This document shows, one piece after another, positions 53,466 through 62,938 of a stretch of 64,000 nucleotides of DNA. The notes beneath the pieces are model-generated. The model did no database searches. It was given only the letters and a program-made list of their open reading frames with translations, and was not told where the DNA came from. Location: contig NZ_APMH01000009.1 in NCBI RefSeq assembly GCF_000359585.1, positions 1 through 64,000 of the forward strand, in the 5' to 3' direction. The position numbers and the translations under genes are program-made. This stretch comes from Clostridium tyrobutyricum DSM 2637 = ATCC 25755 = JCM 11008. GTDB taxonomy: Bacteria > Bacillota > Clostridia > Clostridiales > Clostridiaceae. How positions within the stretch are numbered: position 1 is the first letter of the stretch; every line of letters starts with the position of its first letter.

Positions 53466-53640
53466 CTAACTAGTCTTATAATAATTTAAACTTATAGGAC
53501 AGGTAATTATCTAAAGGGCTATATAATATTACCAATACATTCACTGCTATAATGAGGAATTGTAATTAGGATAGTGTAATCACATTTCAAAAATATGAAA
53601 CATATTATAATTTTGTAGGAATATAAAAGAAAGGAACAAT

Positions 53641-54234
53641 ATGTATAGAAAATATCCGTATTATTATAATTTTTATCCATATCCATGTTTGCCTGTCATT
53701 CCAGTATATTATCCAAATTATTTAGGGCGCTCCAGTAATCAGTATACATCGTACAATAATGAAGCTGATTATGATTCAAAATTTGATTTTTCAAGATTAT
53801 CAGATGATGATGCTCCAATACAGTTGATTGATTACGGACCGCAGCCTTTTGTAGTTGATATTGATAAAGCTACTAAGCAAAATAATAATTTTCGTACTGC
53901 TTTATGGACAGGCAGTCATTTGCAGCTTACTTTGATGAGCATAAATCCCGGCGATGACATTGGTTTGGAAATGCATCCAAATGTTGATCAGTTTATACGT
54001 GTTGAAGAGGGCAACGGAATTGTAAGGATGGGAAATTCAAGGAATAATCTTGATTTTGAAGAAAAGGTAGAAGATGATTTTGCAATAATTATACCTGCTG
54101 GTAAATGGCATAATGTTATCAATACAGGGAATAAACCACTTAAAGTATACTCTATTTATGCACCACCAAATCATCCACATAGTACAGTTCATGTGACTAA
54201 AGAGGATGCTGAGGCTGCTGAAGATGGGCATTAG
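53641..54234 (+). CDS. Cupin-domain protein
   Basis: 197 residues. A tyrosine/proline-rich N-terminus (about 1-45) leads to a cupin fold with motif 1 DDIGLEMHPNVDQFIRVEEGNG (metal ligands H, E/Q) and motif 2 IIPAGKWHNVIN. The N-terminus recalls spore-coat-associated cupins; enzyme activity unknown. Site AAAGGAAC. Confidence 0.8.
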   Translation: MYRKYPYYYNFYPYPCLPVIPVYYPNYLGRSSNQYTSYNNEADYDSKFDFSRLSDDDAPIQLIDYGPQPFVVDIDKATKQNNNFRTALWTGSHLQLTLMSINPGDDIGLEMHPNVDQFIRVEEGNGIVRMGNSRNNLDFEEKVEDDFAIIIPAGKWHNVINTGNKPLKVYSIYAPPNHPHSTVHVTKEDAEAAEDGH

Positions 54235-54299
54235 TGATTAAAAATAAACTAATGGTGTTATAATGTATGTCAGCAAGGATACTAATGGCTCAGTTAATT

Positions 54300-54335
54300 G
54301 CAGGATGTTGACAGCATCCTGTTTTTATTTTCTGT
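54300..54335 (+). terminator. Terminator after the cupin gene
   Basis: CAGGATG-TTGACAG-CATCCTG then TTTTTATTTT. A TATAAT at 54258-54263 lies 40 bases upstream, so a very short independent RNA is also possible. Confidence 0.75.
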
Positions 54336-54494
54336 ATTCTTTATTTACATCATAACACAATTATAATTCAAAATAATATTTTTATAGATATAAATTTTTT
54401 TGAAAGATATATTAAGTATGGTATACTTTAAAAGTAAAAATTCCTTTTAATTTGCAATTAAAGCAATCATTAGACAATCCTTAAAAAATCATCC

Positions 54495-54782
54495 ATGGAT
54501 CCAGTCTGCATACCATTTTCCATGACATTTTTTACAATGTTTCTAAGATGTTTTTTCTTCAATAATTCATCTATAAAAATAGATCATGAAAAAGAAGATA
54601 TATATAATAAGATTGAATCAATAATAGCTGTTGCTGAAGAAGTATCTGCATCTTCCCAGGAAATTGCAGCATCATCTGAAGAAATGGACAGATCTTCAAA
54701 GAGTGTTGAAGAAACTGCCAATACATTGGAGAATATGACAAATGATATGATAGCTCATATCAATAAATTTAAGTTGCAATAA
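54495..54782 (+). pseudogene. C-terminal remnant of a methyl-accepting chemotaxis protein
   Basis: The second half reads IAVAEEVSASSQEIAASSEEM...VEETANTLENMTNDM, the methylation-helix end of an MCP. The first 30 codons are unrelated and the sensor and signalling hairpin are absent. Confidence 0.75.
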
Positions 54783-54806
54783 TAATCTAAATAAAGCAAA
54801 AAGGTC

Positions 54807-54842
54807 TGTTTAAATAGATTTTAAGGCAGACTTTTTTACTTT
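54807..54842 (+). terminator. Terminator hairpin
   Basis: AAAAAGGTCTG and CAGACTTTTTT flank a 15-base loop with a long T run. Confidence 0.65.
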
Positions 54843-54880
54843 ATTTCCAATCCTTGTTTTGTTCATCTAGAATATAGTTT

Positions 54881-56248
54881 CTATACTTTTGAATCAGTTC
54901 TCTTGTTTATTCCAAAAGCAAAATAACCGACGGTAATTATTACACAGAACACAGCTCCAATCAATAATGGCATCTGAGTTTGTCTGTTGATACACATGCC
55001 TATTAAGACCATACAGAGATATCCCACTACAATATAGTTGGCATAGGGGAAAAGCTTGGATTTAAAAGGATGGTCTGCCATTTCCTCTGCATGTTCTTTT
55101 CGAAATTTTATTTGACTTATGCACAAAACAACCCAGGGAATCATACCTGGCAGAACACTGGCACTGTAGATATAAACAAATAATTTGGAATTTGGATAGA
55201 TATAGTTTAGACCCACAGCAATTAGCAAACAAGCCAAAGTTATTTTAATACCGTTGGCAGGTACTCCTTCTTTGTTTAATCTGCCAAAAAATTTAGGTGC
55301 CTGACCATTTTCTGACAAGGTATAGAGCATACGGCCACAGCTGTAAATCCCGCTGTTACACCCGGACATTGCGGCTGTAAGCACTACGAAATTGATGATT
55401 CCAGCAGCAGCGGAGATACCAATCTTTGCAAATGTCAGCACAAAGGGACTGCCAAGAGCACTTATTTGATTCCATGGATAAATTGTTACTATTACAAATA
55501 TGGCACCAATGTAGAAAATCAATATACGCCAAATAATATTTTCAGTTGCTTTTCTCAATGTGTTCTTGGGATCCTGTGCTTCACCGGCAGTGATGCCGAT
55601 AAGTTCCACACCCTGATAAGATGCTGTTACCATACACAAGGCGAACAGCCAGCCCTTCCATCCACCGGCAAAGAAACCGCCGTGTGCCGTAAGGTTTTTT
55701 AAACCAATAGGTATACCATGATTCCCAAATCCGAAGAAAATCAATCCAAATCCCACTATGAGCATAACTATAATGGTGACAATCTTAATCAATGAAAACC
55801 AAAATTCAAATTCACCATAGAACTTGACTGATGCCATATTGACAGCAGCTAGAATAGCTACCCCGATTAAAGCTGGAATCCATGAGGGAAGTGCTGGAAA
55901 CCAATAATTCATATAAATTCCAATGGCGGTAACCTCCGACATATCTATGGCAAGCCACATGAACCAATAACACCAGGCTGTCATATAGCCAGCCCAGGGG
56001 GATATGTATTTCTTGGCATAGTTTGCAAAGGAGCCTGTCAATGGTTCTAGATAAAGCATTTCCCCCATGACTCTCATAACTATGTACATGGCAATTCCAG
56101 CTACTGCATAAGCCAGCATTACCGATGGCCCCGCCAACTTGATGGTGTTGGCAGATCCCATGAACAGGCCTACGCCAATTGTACCGCCTAAAGCAATCAG
56201 TTCAATATGACGTGCTTTTAGGCCTCGTGTTAAACTTTTTTCTTCCAC
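54881..56248 (-). CDS. APC-superfamily amino acid permease (AAT type)
   Basis: 455 residues, 12 membrane segments. The start [38 protein letters not shown] with the G-T-I-G substrate loop is typical of the AAT family (proline, GABA, aromatic amino acids). Substrate not resolvable. ATG preceded by AAAGGGG. Confidence 0.9.
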   Translation of the reverse strand: MEEKSLTRGLKARHIELIALGGTIGVGLFMGSANTIKLAGPSVMLAYAVAGIAMYIVMRVMGEMLYLEPLTGSFANYAKKYISPWAGYMTAWCYWFMWLAIDMSEVTAIGIYMNYWFPALPSWIPALIGVAILAAVNMASVKFYGEFEFWFSLIKIVTIIVMLIVGFGLIFFGFGNHGIPIGLKNLTAHGGFFAGGWKGWLFALCMVTASYQGVELIGITAGEAQDPKNTLRKATENIIWRILIFYIGAIFVIVTIYPWNQISALGSPFVLTFAKIGISAAAGIINFVVLTAAMSGCNSGIYSCGRMLYTLSENGQAPKFFGRLNKEGVPANGIKITLACLLIAVGLNYIYPNSKLFVYIYSASVLPGMIPWVVLCISQIKFRKEHAEEMADHPFKSKLFPYANYIVVGYLCMVLIGMCINRQTQMPLLIGAVFCVIITVGYFAFGINKRTDSKV

Positions 56249-56540
56249 TTAAAAAAGCCCCTTTCAAAAATGTATATTAATGGATTAGTTTTTACTGTAC
56301 AGACATTTGTCTGTTATTGTACAAACAATATGTTACCATAATTTTATGGATTTGTGATTTTTATCACAATTTTTTAATTTTTGAATTTTAATATATGCAG
56401 CTATATCATAAGTTTTGATCTGGCTGCTAATATACGTTGCAATATATACTTGCTATTGATATACTTTAATAAAAGTAAGAATTTACTGTAAATTACAATA
56501 TTAACAATTATACTGCATAATTGTGTGAAGGGATTGAAAA
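56249..56540. other. Intergenic region upstream of the amino acid permease
   Basis: About 290 bases with the permease promoter and CAGACATTTGTCTG (56307-56320), a palindrome with perfect 6-base arms that may be an operator. No coding remnant found. Confidence 0.45.
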
Positions 56541-56699
56541 TTGAAAATGAAAGAAATAACTAAAGTTGCACCGCAATATCCTGTTTATAAAGTCATATTG
56601 GAGATTATTAGCGGAGTGGCAATAGTAGTAAGTATTGGTCTGTTATTGAAATATTATAGTATCCTTCCTGATATCATACCAATACATCACGGATATTAA
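56541..56699 (+). CDS. Very small DUF1648-like membrane protein
   Basis: 52 residues (TTG 56541; ATG 56547 is the alternative) behind GAAGGGA. One membrane helix ending in YYSILPDIIPIHHGY, the first motif of DUF1648 membrane proteins (LP..IP.H.). Either a minimal member or a fragment. Missed by length cut-offs. Confidence 0.5.
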   Translation: MKMKEITKVAPQYPVYKVILEIISGVAIVVSIGLLLKYYSILPDIIPIHHGY

Positions 56700-56812
56700 A
56701 AAATATAGAAGGGAAATATTCTTCGGTATATTCAATAGAAAAATCAATAAATTTAAAGTTGAAAATATTTGACAATTCATTTATAATTAAACTACTCTAG
56801 GAGGTCGGAAAA

Positions 56813-57199
56813 ATGTTAGATAAAAATGATATTGAAGTTATAAAGGAGTTATTGAAAGGTGCTTTGCAAACTGAATTACAGCCGATAAAAGACGATATAA
56901 AGGCACTTAAAGCCGGGCAAAATAGACATTCCTTACTACTTGAAAACATGGATAAAAAGCTTAATACAGTAATAGAGGGTCAACAATCACAAGCCGAACA
57001 AATTGACCGCCATTTTACAAGATTAGATGGCAATATAAAAGATGATAACAGTTTAATCAAATCAGTATTAAAGAATGTCTCCAGTGATGTAAAGGACATA
57101 AAAGAAACTACCGGCCGACTTGATGAAGAAAACAAGAAATTAGGTGTTGTTACTGGTCAAAACTGTGTTGAAATTGAGTACTTAAAGAAACTGAAATAA
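56813..57199 (+). CDS. Coiled-coil protein, unknown function
   Basis: 128 residues, soluble, almost wholly heptad-like (LLKGALQTELQPIKDDIKALKAGQNR...LENMDKKLNTVIEGQQSQAEQI...). Predicted long parallel coiled coil without membrane segment. ATG behind AGGAGG. Similar proteins occur as hypothetical clostridial genes near mobile elements. Confidence 0.65.
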   Translation: MLDKNDIEVIKELLKGALQTELQPIKDDIKALKAGQNRHSLLLENMDKKLNTVIEGQQSQAEQIDRHFTRLDGNIKDDNSLIKSVLKNVSSDVKDIKETTGRLDEENKKLGVVTGQNCVEIEYLKKLK

Positions 57200-57233
57200 A
57201 GAGCTGTAAAAGGGTTCTTATTTTTTTGCTTAG

Positions 57234-57521
57234 TAGCTTGTTGAATAATTAAATATATAGTTTATGACTTAAAATTTTATGCGGTAGCATCAACGGCACA
57301 AATCCTTACGGATGGATCAATGAGTTCAATAAATATGGAATAGATAGCATAGTATATATGTTTCTCGAGGGCTGCCCCCCTTAAAGAAAAGGTGGAATAA
57401 TTTAATGATATAATCATAATCAAGTCATCCTTTATTGATATTTTTTGGCTTTTTAGCGAGAACATTATATCATAAAGTGATGACTTATTTAAGTTTACAA
57501 TTATTGTTATTCAACAAGCTA
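57234..57521 (-). mobile_element. Relic insertion sequence or MITE with 15-bp terminal inverted repeats
   Basis: TAGCTTGTTGAATAA (57234-57248) and its exact reverse complement (57507-57521) bound 288 bases. Inside, the minus strand holds a short transposase-like fragment, EKHIYYAIYSIFIELIDPSV then RICAVDATA, as in IS4/IS5-group enzymes around the first catalytic aspartate. The internal gene is deleted, leaving a non-autonomous element. Confidence 0.75.
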
Positions 57522-57645
57522 ATAATATTAAAAACAAATAAATTACTCATAATGTGCTTTAAAATAATTTTGTAATGAATATAGAAAATTTATATTGACA
57601 AAGCATTTTAAAAGTTATATTATATATGTAATTTAATATTATAAT

Positions 57646-57797
57646 TCTTATCGAGAGAGATGGAGGGACTGGCCCTATGATGTCCGGCAACCTGAATTAT
57701 TTATATTCAATGGTGCTAATTCCAGCAGAGGTAATCTGAAAGATGAGAAACACAAAGATATATCTTCCTTTGGTTTCTCTATAGGAAGTTTTTTATT
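57646..57797 (+). ncRNA. SAM-I riboswitch (S box) with terminator
   Basis: Conserved S-box blocks appear in order: CTTATCGAGAGAGATGGAGG (57648-57667), ACTGGCCC, GATGTCCGGCAACC, GGTGCTAATTCCAGCAGA, then GAAAGATGAGA closing P1. Downstream CTTCCT...AGGAAG-TTTTTT (57764-57794) is a terminator. AdoMet binding should favour it, so the sulfur operon downstream is on when AdoMet is low. Confidence 0.95.
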
Positions 57798-57840
57798 GCA
57801 CAAATTTAATATTTTAGTTGGCTAACTAGAAAAACTAGAG

Positions 57841-57912
57841 GTCAAGTTTCAATTGAGCTAGAAAATATTTTTGATGAATTTTCTGGATATATTGAAACTT
57901 GGCTTTTTTACT
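57841..57912 (+). terminator. Second long hairpin with T run in the sulfur-operon leader
   Basis: GTCAAGTTTCAAT...AGAAAAT pairs with ATTTTCT...ATTGAAACTTGGC, a stem of more than 20 bp with an internal bulge, then TTTTTTA. It lies after the S-box terminator and before the permease gene, so the leader has two attenuation points in series. Confidence 0.7.
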
Positions 57913-57968
57913 GCTTATTACCAAATTGGAAAAAAGTGATAAATTTATATAAAAAGGAGAAAATGCAT

Positions 57969-58784
57969 ATGCAGATTAATGCGGATAAAAACGATGCGGA
58001 AGTAACAAAACACAAAGGGAATAGATATATTAAATTTACAAAACAACTCATTAACTATCTATTATTTCCTATTTTAATTTTAGTTATATGGGAACTAATT
58101 AGTAGGTTACAGGTAGTTCCATCCATATTACTTCCGTCTATTGAAGATGTAGTAAAATCCTTTATTTTGCAGATAAAAAGTGGGCAATTAATAAATGATC
58201 TGGCTCAAAGTTTGATTAGAGTATTTAAAGGATATTTTATTGCAGTTATATTGGGCATAAGTACTGGGATAATTATGGGGATTTCCGAGAAAACAAATAA
58301 ATTTTTTACTATAGTTTTCAATGGAATAAGGCAAATACCACCATTGGCATGGATACCACTATTCATACTTTGGTTTGGAATAGGAGAAACTTCAAAGGTC
58401 ATTATGATAGCAATGGGAGCTTTCTTCTCTATATTATTAAACACTATAAATGGTATTAAAAACACTCCAAAACAGTATCTTGAAGTAGCAAAATTATATA
58501 AGATAAAAAAGATAGATTTATTTAAAAAGGTATATCTTCCATCTGCTGTTCCATCTATATTTGTTGGATTGCGGCTTGGGGCTGGGGCTTCATGGATGTC
58601 TGTAGTGGCAGCTGAGATGATAGCTTCAAGTTCAGGCATAGGCTATAGAATAAACGATGCAAGAAGCTTAATGCAGTCTGATGTCGTGATAGTTGGAATT
58701 ATAGTAATAGGTGCAGTTGGAGTTTTAATGGATACTGTTCTTAGAAAAATAGCACATTTGGCATCCAGATGGGAAAGATTTTAA
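57969..58784 (+). CDS. ssuC: Sulfonate-type ABC transporter permease
   Basis: 271 residues from ATG 57969, nine bases after GGAG (ATG 57963 also possible). Six membrane segments with the EAA loop (EVAKLYKIKKIDLFKKVYLPSAVPSIFVGLRLG), of the SsuC/TauC/NrtB group. First gene of the S-box operon; imports a sulfur-containing organic anion with SsuB and SsuA. Confidence 0.85.
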   Translation: MQINADKNDAEVTKHKGNRYIKFTKQLINYLLFPILILVIWELISRLQVVPSILLPSIEDVVKSFILQIKSGQLINDLAQSLIRVFKGYFIAVILGISTGIIMGISEKTNKFFTIVFNGIRQIPPLAWIPLFILWFGIGETSKVIMIAMGAFFSILLNTINGIKNTPKQYLEVAKLYKIKKIDLFKKVYLPSAVPSIFVGLRLGAGASWMSVVAAEMIASSSGIGYRINDARSLMQSDVVIVGIIVIGAVGVLMDTVLRKIAHLASRWERF

Positions 58785-58803
58785 ATTATAGGAGGTGTAC
58801 ACT

Positions 58804-59583
58804 TTGAAAGAAAATAACGAAGAACTTATTATAAAGGATTTAGGCAAGAGCTATACAGTGAACTATAAAGAAATAGAAATTCTTAAAAATATCAATATAA
58901 ATATTAAAAAAGGAGAATTTATAAGTATTGTTGGACACAGCGGATGTGGAAAAAGTACATTACTGAAAATTATAGCAGGACTTGTGGAGCATAAAACTGG
59001 CTCTGTAACTTTAAACGGTAGGGAAATAAATGAACCTGGCACGAAAGTTGGAATGGTATTTCAGGATCACAGACTTTTGCCCTGGCTTACCATTAAACAG
59101 AATATATCTTTTGGATTATATGATATTTCTAATACTGAAAAAGAAAGGCTTATATCAGATCACATTAAACTAGTTGGATTGAAGGGATTTGAAAATGCAT
59201 ATCCTCATCAATTGTCAGGGGGAATGGCACAGAGAGCTGCTATTGCAAGGGCACTGGTCCATAAACCTGAAGTTTTACTTTTAGATGAACCATTTGGTGC
59301 ATTGGATGCACTTACAAGGATACAAATGCAAAAGGAAATCTTAAAAATCTGGGAAAAAGAAAAAACAACAATGATATTGGTTACTCATGATATAGATGAA
59401 TCCATATACCTAGGTGACAAGATTGTAATAATGTCTTCGAGACCTGGGACAATAAAGAAAGTTTTACCCGTTGAAATAGCCAGACCCAGGGATAGAAACA
59501 GTCCAGATTTTTCTTTACTTAGAAGACAAGTATTTGATGAATTTTTTGTAGAAAATAGTGTTGTGTCGGATTATGTAATTTAG
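58804..59583 (+). CDS. ssuB: Sulfonate-type ABC transporter ATPase
   Basis: 259 residues from TTG 58804 (site AGGAGG, 8-base spacing; the GTG at 58795 touches that site). Walker A GHSGCGKST, Q loop VFQDHRLLPWLT, signature LSGGMAQRAAIARA, Walker B VLLLDEPFGALD, H loop VTHD. The Q-loop RLLPW is typical of the SsuB/TauB group. Confidence 0.92.
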   Translation: MKENNEELIIKDLGKSYTVNYKEIEILKNININIKKGEFISIVGHSGCGKSTLLKIIAGLVEHKTGSVTLNGREINEPGTKVGMVFQDHRLLPWLTIKQNISFGLYDISNTEKERLISDHIKLVGLKGFENAYPHQLSGGMAQRAAIARALVHKPEVLLLDEPFGALDALTRIQMQKEILKIWEKEKTTMILVTHDIDESIYLGDKIVIMSSRPGTIKKVLPVEIARPRDRNSPDFSLLRRQVFDEFFVENSVVSDYVI

Positions 59584-59619
59584 CATGGTTAAAATTTATA
59601 TAAATTGGAGGACAAACAA

Positions 59620-60639
59620 ATGAAAAAGAAGTTGTTAACAGTAGTTTTTTTGGGAATATTCGTGTTTGCACTTACGGCATGTTCAAGAGGGGGATCCAGT
59701 TCAAACAATTCAACAAATGGTAGTGAAAATAAGGTTGTTAGAATAGGGTATCCTGGAAGCCAGTATTCTTTGGGTGGGGCTGCTGCCATAGCCCAGCAAA
59801 AAAAATTTTTTGAAGGACAATTGAAAAAGATAGGTTATACAGTGGAATACAATCCATTTTCAGGACAAGGTCCTGCAGTAAATGAGGCACTTACCAGCAA
59901 CAAAATAGATGTTGCAATATATGCAGATTTCCCTGGAGTTGTTTTAAAGTCAAAGGGAGTAAAGACAGATTTAATTGGAATAAGTCAAAATAAAATTTAT
60001 TCTACTATAGTTGTGAAGAATGACTCCAAAATAAAGACATTAAAGGATCTTAAAGGCAAAAAAATAGGATTTGCAAAGGGAACATATGCCCAAAAGTTTT
60101 TATTGGAAATACTAAGCAAGAATGGAATTTCAGATAAAGACGTCCAGCTTGTAAATGTTACTACAGATGCAGAATCCTCACTTATTTCAGGAAATTTGGA
60201 TGCACTTGTATTGACAGACGATTCAGCACTTCAGTTAACCGCTGTTAAAAAGGTTGCAAGGAATATTGTAAGTTCAAGACAGTATCCGGAGATGAGTGCT
60301 CAAAGTATTGTAGTTGTAAGAAGCGATTATGCCAAACAAAATTCTAAAGTACCTGTTGCTATAGATAAAGCGCTGATTGAAGCTGGAAATTATTTTAAAT
60401 CAAATCCAGAGGACAGTTATAAATTGTTAACTAAGGCTGGTTTGAGTTTAGAGGCTGTAAAACAGCAATACAGTGGTGAAGCACCTGACTTCAATGTATT
60501 AAAAACAGAAATAAATCAGGATACGATAAAAAGGTTGGATAAGACACAAAAGTTCTTGTTAGACAACAATTTAATAACCAATAAGTTTGATACTGCTAGT
60601 TGGGCAGATAAATCATATTACCAAAAAGCTGTAAAATAA
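59620..60639 (+). CDS. ssuA: Sulfonate-type ABC substrate-binding lipoprotein
   Basis: 339 residues from ATG 59620 behind TTGGAGG. Signal peptide with lipobox LTAC (cysteine near 21), then an SsuA/TauA periplasmic-binding fold (VVRIGYPGSQYSLGGAAAIAQQKKFFE, LKDLKGKKIGFAKGTYAQKFL). Tethered to the outer face of the membrane. Likely ligand a sulfonate or sulfate ester, given the S-box and the downstream enzyme. Confidence 0.87.
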   Translation: MKKKLLTVVFLGIFVFALTACSRGGSSSNNSTNGSENKVVRIGYPGSQYSLGGAAAIAQQKKFFEGQLKKIGYTVEYNPFSGQGPAVNEALTSNKIDVAIYADFPGVVLKSKGVKTDLIGISQNKIYSTIVVKNDSKIKTLKDLKGKKIGFAKGTYAQKFLLEILSKNGISDKDVQLVNVTTDAESSLISGNLDALVLTDDSALQLTAVKKVARNIVSSRQYPEMSAQSIVVVRSDYAKQNSKVPVAIDKALIEAGNYFKSNPEDSYKLLTKAGLSLEAVKQQYSGEAPDFNVLKTEINQDTIKRLDKTQKFLLDNNLITNKFDTASWADKSYYQKAVK

Positions 60640-60666
60640 TCATAAATTTGAATGGAGATGAAGAGC

Positions 60667-62130
60667 ATGGGATATCCAAGTGTTTATCCAACAGGAGTCA
60701 CAATATACAATCCTGAAAGATGTTGGAATGGTTATACTATTTTCCAAGCGAAGGATATAGGAGCATTATTGATAGGTATGAATGGTCAGGAAGTTCAGCT
60801 TTGGAAAAACCTTCACGGGTTTCCTAATAAAATATTGCCTGGAGGATATGTTATAGGAAGTACAGGGGAAAGAGATTCAAGGTATGGATTTCAGGATATG
60901 GCCGACCTTGTTCAAGTGGATTGGGATGGAAATATCGTTTGGAAATTTAATAAACATGAATATATAGAAGATCCAGGACAAAAACCAAAATGGATGGCAA
61001 GACAGCATCATGATTATCAAAGAGAGGGTAATCCAGTAGGATATTATGCACCTGGTATGGAGCCAAAAATTGAGGGAGGAAATACTCTCGTTTTGTGTCA
61101 TCAAAATATAAAAAATGATAGAATATCCGACAAAATATTGTTGGATGACAAAATTATTGAAGTTAACTGGAAAGGAGATATAATATGGACTTGGAATGCC
61201 AGTGACCATTTTGATGAATTTGGTTTTGATGAAGCTGCCAAAAATGTATTATACCGCAATCCAAATTTAAGGAAAGCAAGTGGAGGTGTAGGGGATTGGC
61301 TTCACATAAATTCCATATCATTGATAGGGCCCAACAAATGGTTTGATGGTGGGGATAAAAGATTTAATCCCGATAATATTATTTTAGACAGCAGGGAAGC
61401 TAATATTTTGGCTGTCATAGACAAGAAAACGGGAAAAATTGTCTGGAAGATAGGCCCTCGTTACGATACAAGTAAAGAACTTATCAATTTAGGATGGATA
61501 ATAGGACAGCATAATGTACATATGATACCTAAAGGACTTCCGGGGGAGGGAAATATACTTGTATTCGATAATGGTGGATGGGGAGGTTATGGAATTCCTA
61601 ACCCAGGGTCCATAAGTGGAAATAGAAATGCTTTAAGAGATTATTCCAGAGTTATTGAATTTGATCCCGTAACTTTGAAAATAATATGGCAGTATACTCC
61701 TGAAGAAGCTGGCTTCATAATTCCACTGGATGCTGCAAGGTTCTATAGTCCTTTTATAAGTAATGCACAGCGTCTGCCCAATGGCAATACCCTTATAACA
61801 GAAGGTTCTGATGGACGTATCATAGAAGTTACAAAGGATCATGAAATAGTATGGGAATATATAAGTCCATATGATGGGAAAAGTTCTACTAAGATGAATA
61901 TGGTTTACAGGTCATATAGAGTTCCGTATAATTGGATACCTCAACTTGAAAAACCTGAAGAAAAGGCTATAGGAAAACTTGACAAAAATCAATTCAGGGT
62001 ACCTGGAGCTGCTGGTCCAGGGCGGCAGAAAGAAACAATTGTATCTGGAACTGAAGAATATGAAGAAAGTGATTCAAATTTTTGTGTTATAACCTATGAT
62101 GAATTAAAAAAAGAAAATAAACTGGATTAG
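60667..62130 (+). CDS. Arylsulfotransferase (ASST) family protein, cytoplasmic
   Basis: 487 residues from ATG 60667 (GGAG nine bases before). Beta-propeller ASST repeats with the conserved DWLHINSI, IGQHNVHMIP and ARFYSPFISNAQRLPNGNTLITEGSDGRIIEV stretches; histidines near 224 and 285 are candidates for the sulfate-carrying site. It has no signal peptide, unlike periplasmic ASSTs of Gram-negatives. Such enzymes move sulfate from aryl sulfate esters to phenols. As last gene of an AdoMet-controlled import operon it may free sulfate from imported esters. Confidence 0.82.
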   Translation: MGYPSVYPTGVTIYNPERCWNGYTIFQAKDIGALLIGMNGQEVQLWKNLHGFPNKILPGGYVIGSTGERDSRYGFQDMADLVQVDWDGNIVWKFNKHEYIEDPGQKPKWMARQHHDYQREGNPVGYYAPGMEPKIEGGNTLVLCHQNIKNDRISDKILLDDKIIEVNWKGDIIWTWNASDHFDEFGFDEAAKNVLYRNPNLRKASGGVGDWLHINSISLIGPNKWFDGGDKRFNPDNIILDSREANILAVIDKKTGKIVWKIGPRYDTSKELINLGWIIGQHNVHMIPKGLPGEGNILVFDNGGWGGYGIPNPGSISGNRNALRDYSRVIEFDPVTLKIIWQYTPEEAGFIIPLDAARFYSPFISNAQRLPNGNTLITEGSDGRIIEVTKDHEIVWEYISPYDGKSSTKMNMVYRSYRVPYNWIPQLEKPEEKAIGKLDKNQFRVPGAAGPGRQKETIVSGTEEYEESDSNFCVITYDELKKENKLD

Positions 62131-62150
62131 AATATAAGATGCTTATTGAG

Positions 62151-62192
62151 AAAACAGCCTTTCATGTCAAAATCATGGAAGGCTGTTTTTCA
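62151..62192 (+). terminator. Terminator of the sulfur operon
   Basis: AACAGCCTT-T-CATG / CATG-G-AAGGCTGTT, 13 paired bases, then TTTTT. Confidence 0.85.
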
Positions 62193-62239
62193 CATTAATG
62201 AATCGGTTGTCACTTGACCAACACTATAAAAAAAGCTAG

Positions 62240-62350
62240 TATTTAAGCTGTAGAGATAAAAACACAGTCCCGGTTGGTAGTCCGGGCCTGCCAAAGTTAA
62301 GGCAGAAGTAACCTTCCCTCCTGGGGTCGTCCATTCTTTGATATTTGATT
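62240..62350 (+). ncRNA. yjdF motif RNA (azaaromatic-responsive riboswitch)
   Basis: A G+C-rich leader with CCCGG-TTGGTAGT-CCGGG (62270-62287) and CTGCC-AAAGTTAA-GGCAG (62288-62305) hairpins and a downstream CCTTCCCTCCTGGGG block lies directly before yjdF. This matches the known yjdF leader RNA, which regulates YjdF in response to azaaromatic compounds. The assignment rests largely on the gene it precedes plus the compact hairpins. Confidence 0.8.
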
Positions 62351-62374
62351 TTATTTTACAGGAGGAAGCTTGAA

Positions 62375-62791
62375 ATGGAAGTAAGTATTAAATTTACAGT
62401 ATTTTTTGAAGACATGTTCTGGGTAGGGATTTTTGAAAAAGTTAATGAAGGAAAGTATTTAGTTTCAAAGGTTGTATTTGGTTCTGAGCCGAAAGACTAT
62501 GAGTTGTATGATTTTATATTGAACAATTTTTATAGTTTGAACTTTAGCTGTAACCTGTCAATTGAGGAGCCTGAAGAAAAAAGGATAAATCCCAAAAGGC
62601 TTCAGAGAAAGATAAAAAAACAGACACAAAGCAGAGGTATAGGTACTAAAGCTCAAGAAGCCATGAAACTGCAGTATGAAGAAAACAAATTTGAGAGAAG
62701 AAAGAATTCAAGGGAAAGAAAAGATCGGGAAAAAAATATAAAATTTCAATTGCACAGACTTAGGAAAAAAGAAAAGCACAGGGGGCATTGA
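62375..62791 (+). CDS. yjdF: YjdF family (DUF2992) protein
   Basis: 138 residues from ATG 62375 behind AGGAGG. The N-terminal beta domain (KFTVFFEDMFWVGIFEKVNEGKYLVSKVVFGSEPKDYELY) and the very basic helical C-terminus (PKRLQRKIKKQTQSRGIGTKAQEAMKLQYEENK) are the family signature. Probably nucleic-acid or aromatic-compound associated; function not settled. Confidence 0.92.
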   Translation: MEVSIKFTVFFEDMFWVGIFEKVNEGKYLVSKVVFGSEPKDYELYDFILNNFYSLNFSCNLSIEEPEEKRINPKRLQRKIKKQTQSRGIGTKAQEAMKLQYEENKFERRKNSRERKDREKNIKFQLHRLRKKEKHRGH

Positions 62792-62844
62792 GTTATTGCT
62801 AAAAACAGGATTCCCATTTTATGTACGAGGGTCGACCCCCTTAA

Positions 62845-62876
62845 ACAAAACCAGCTGAATTCAGCTGGTTTTGTTT
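62845..62876 (+). terminator. Perfect palindromic terminator after yjdF
   Basis: AACAAAACCAGCTGAA and its exact reverse complement form a 32-bp uninterrupted palindrome ending in TTTTGTTTATT. Confidence 0.85.
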
Positions 62877-62891
62877 ATTGCAAATTTGAGC

Positions 62892-62920
62892 TATTTGTTA
62901 TATTATATATATAACAAATA
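62892..62920 (+). promoter_or_regulatory. GntR operator
   Basis: TATTTGTTATAT (62892-62903) and ATATAACAAATA (62909-62920), 12-bp perfect arms around TATAT, 19 bases before the gntR start and overlapping the likely -10. Typical autoregulatory site for YtrA-type regulators. Confidence 0.75.
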
Positions 62921-62938
62921 ACACAGGAGGTGATTCCC

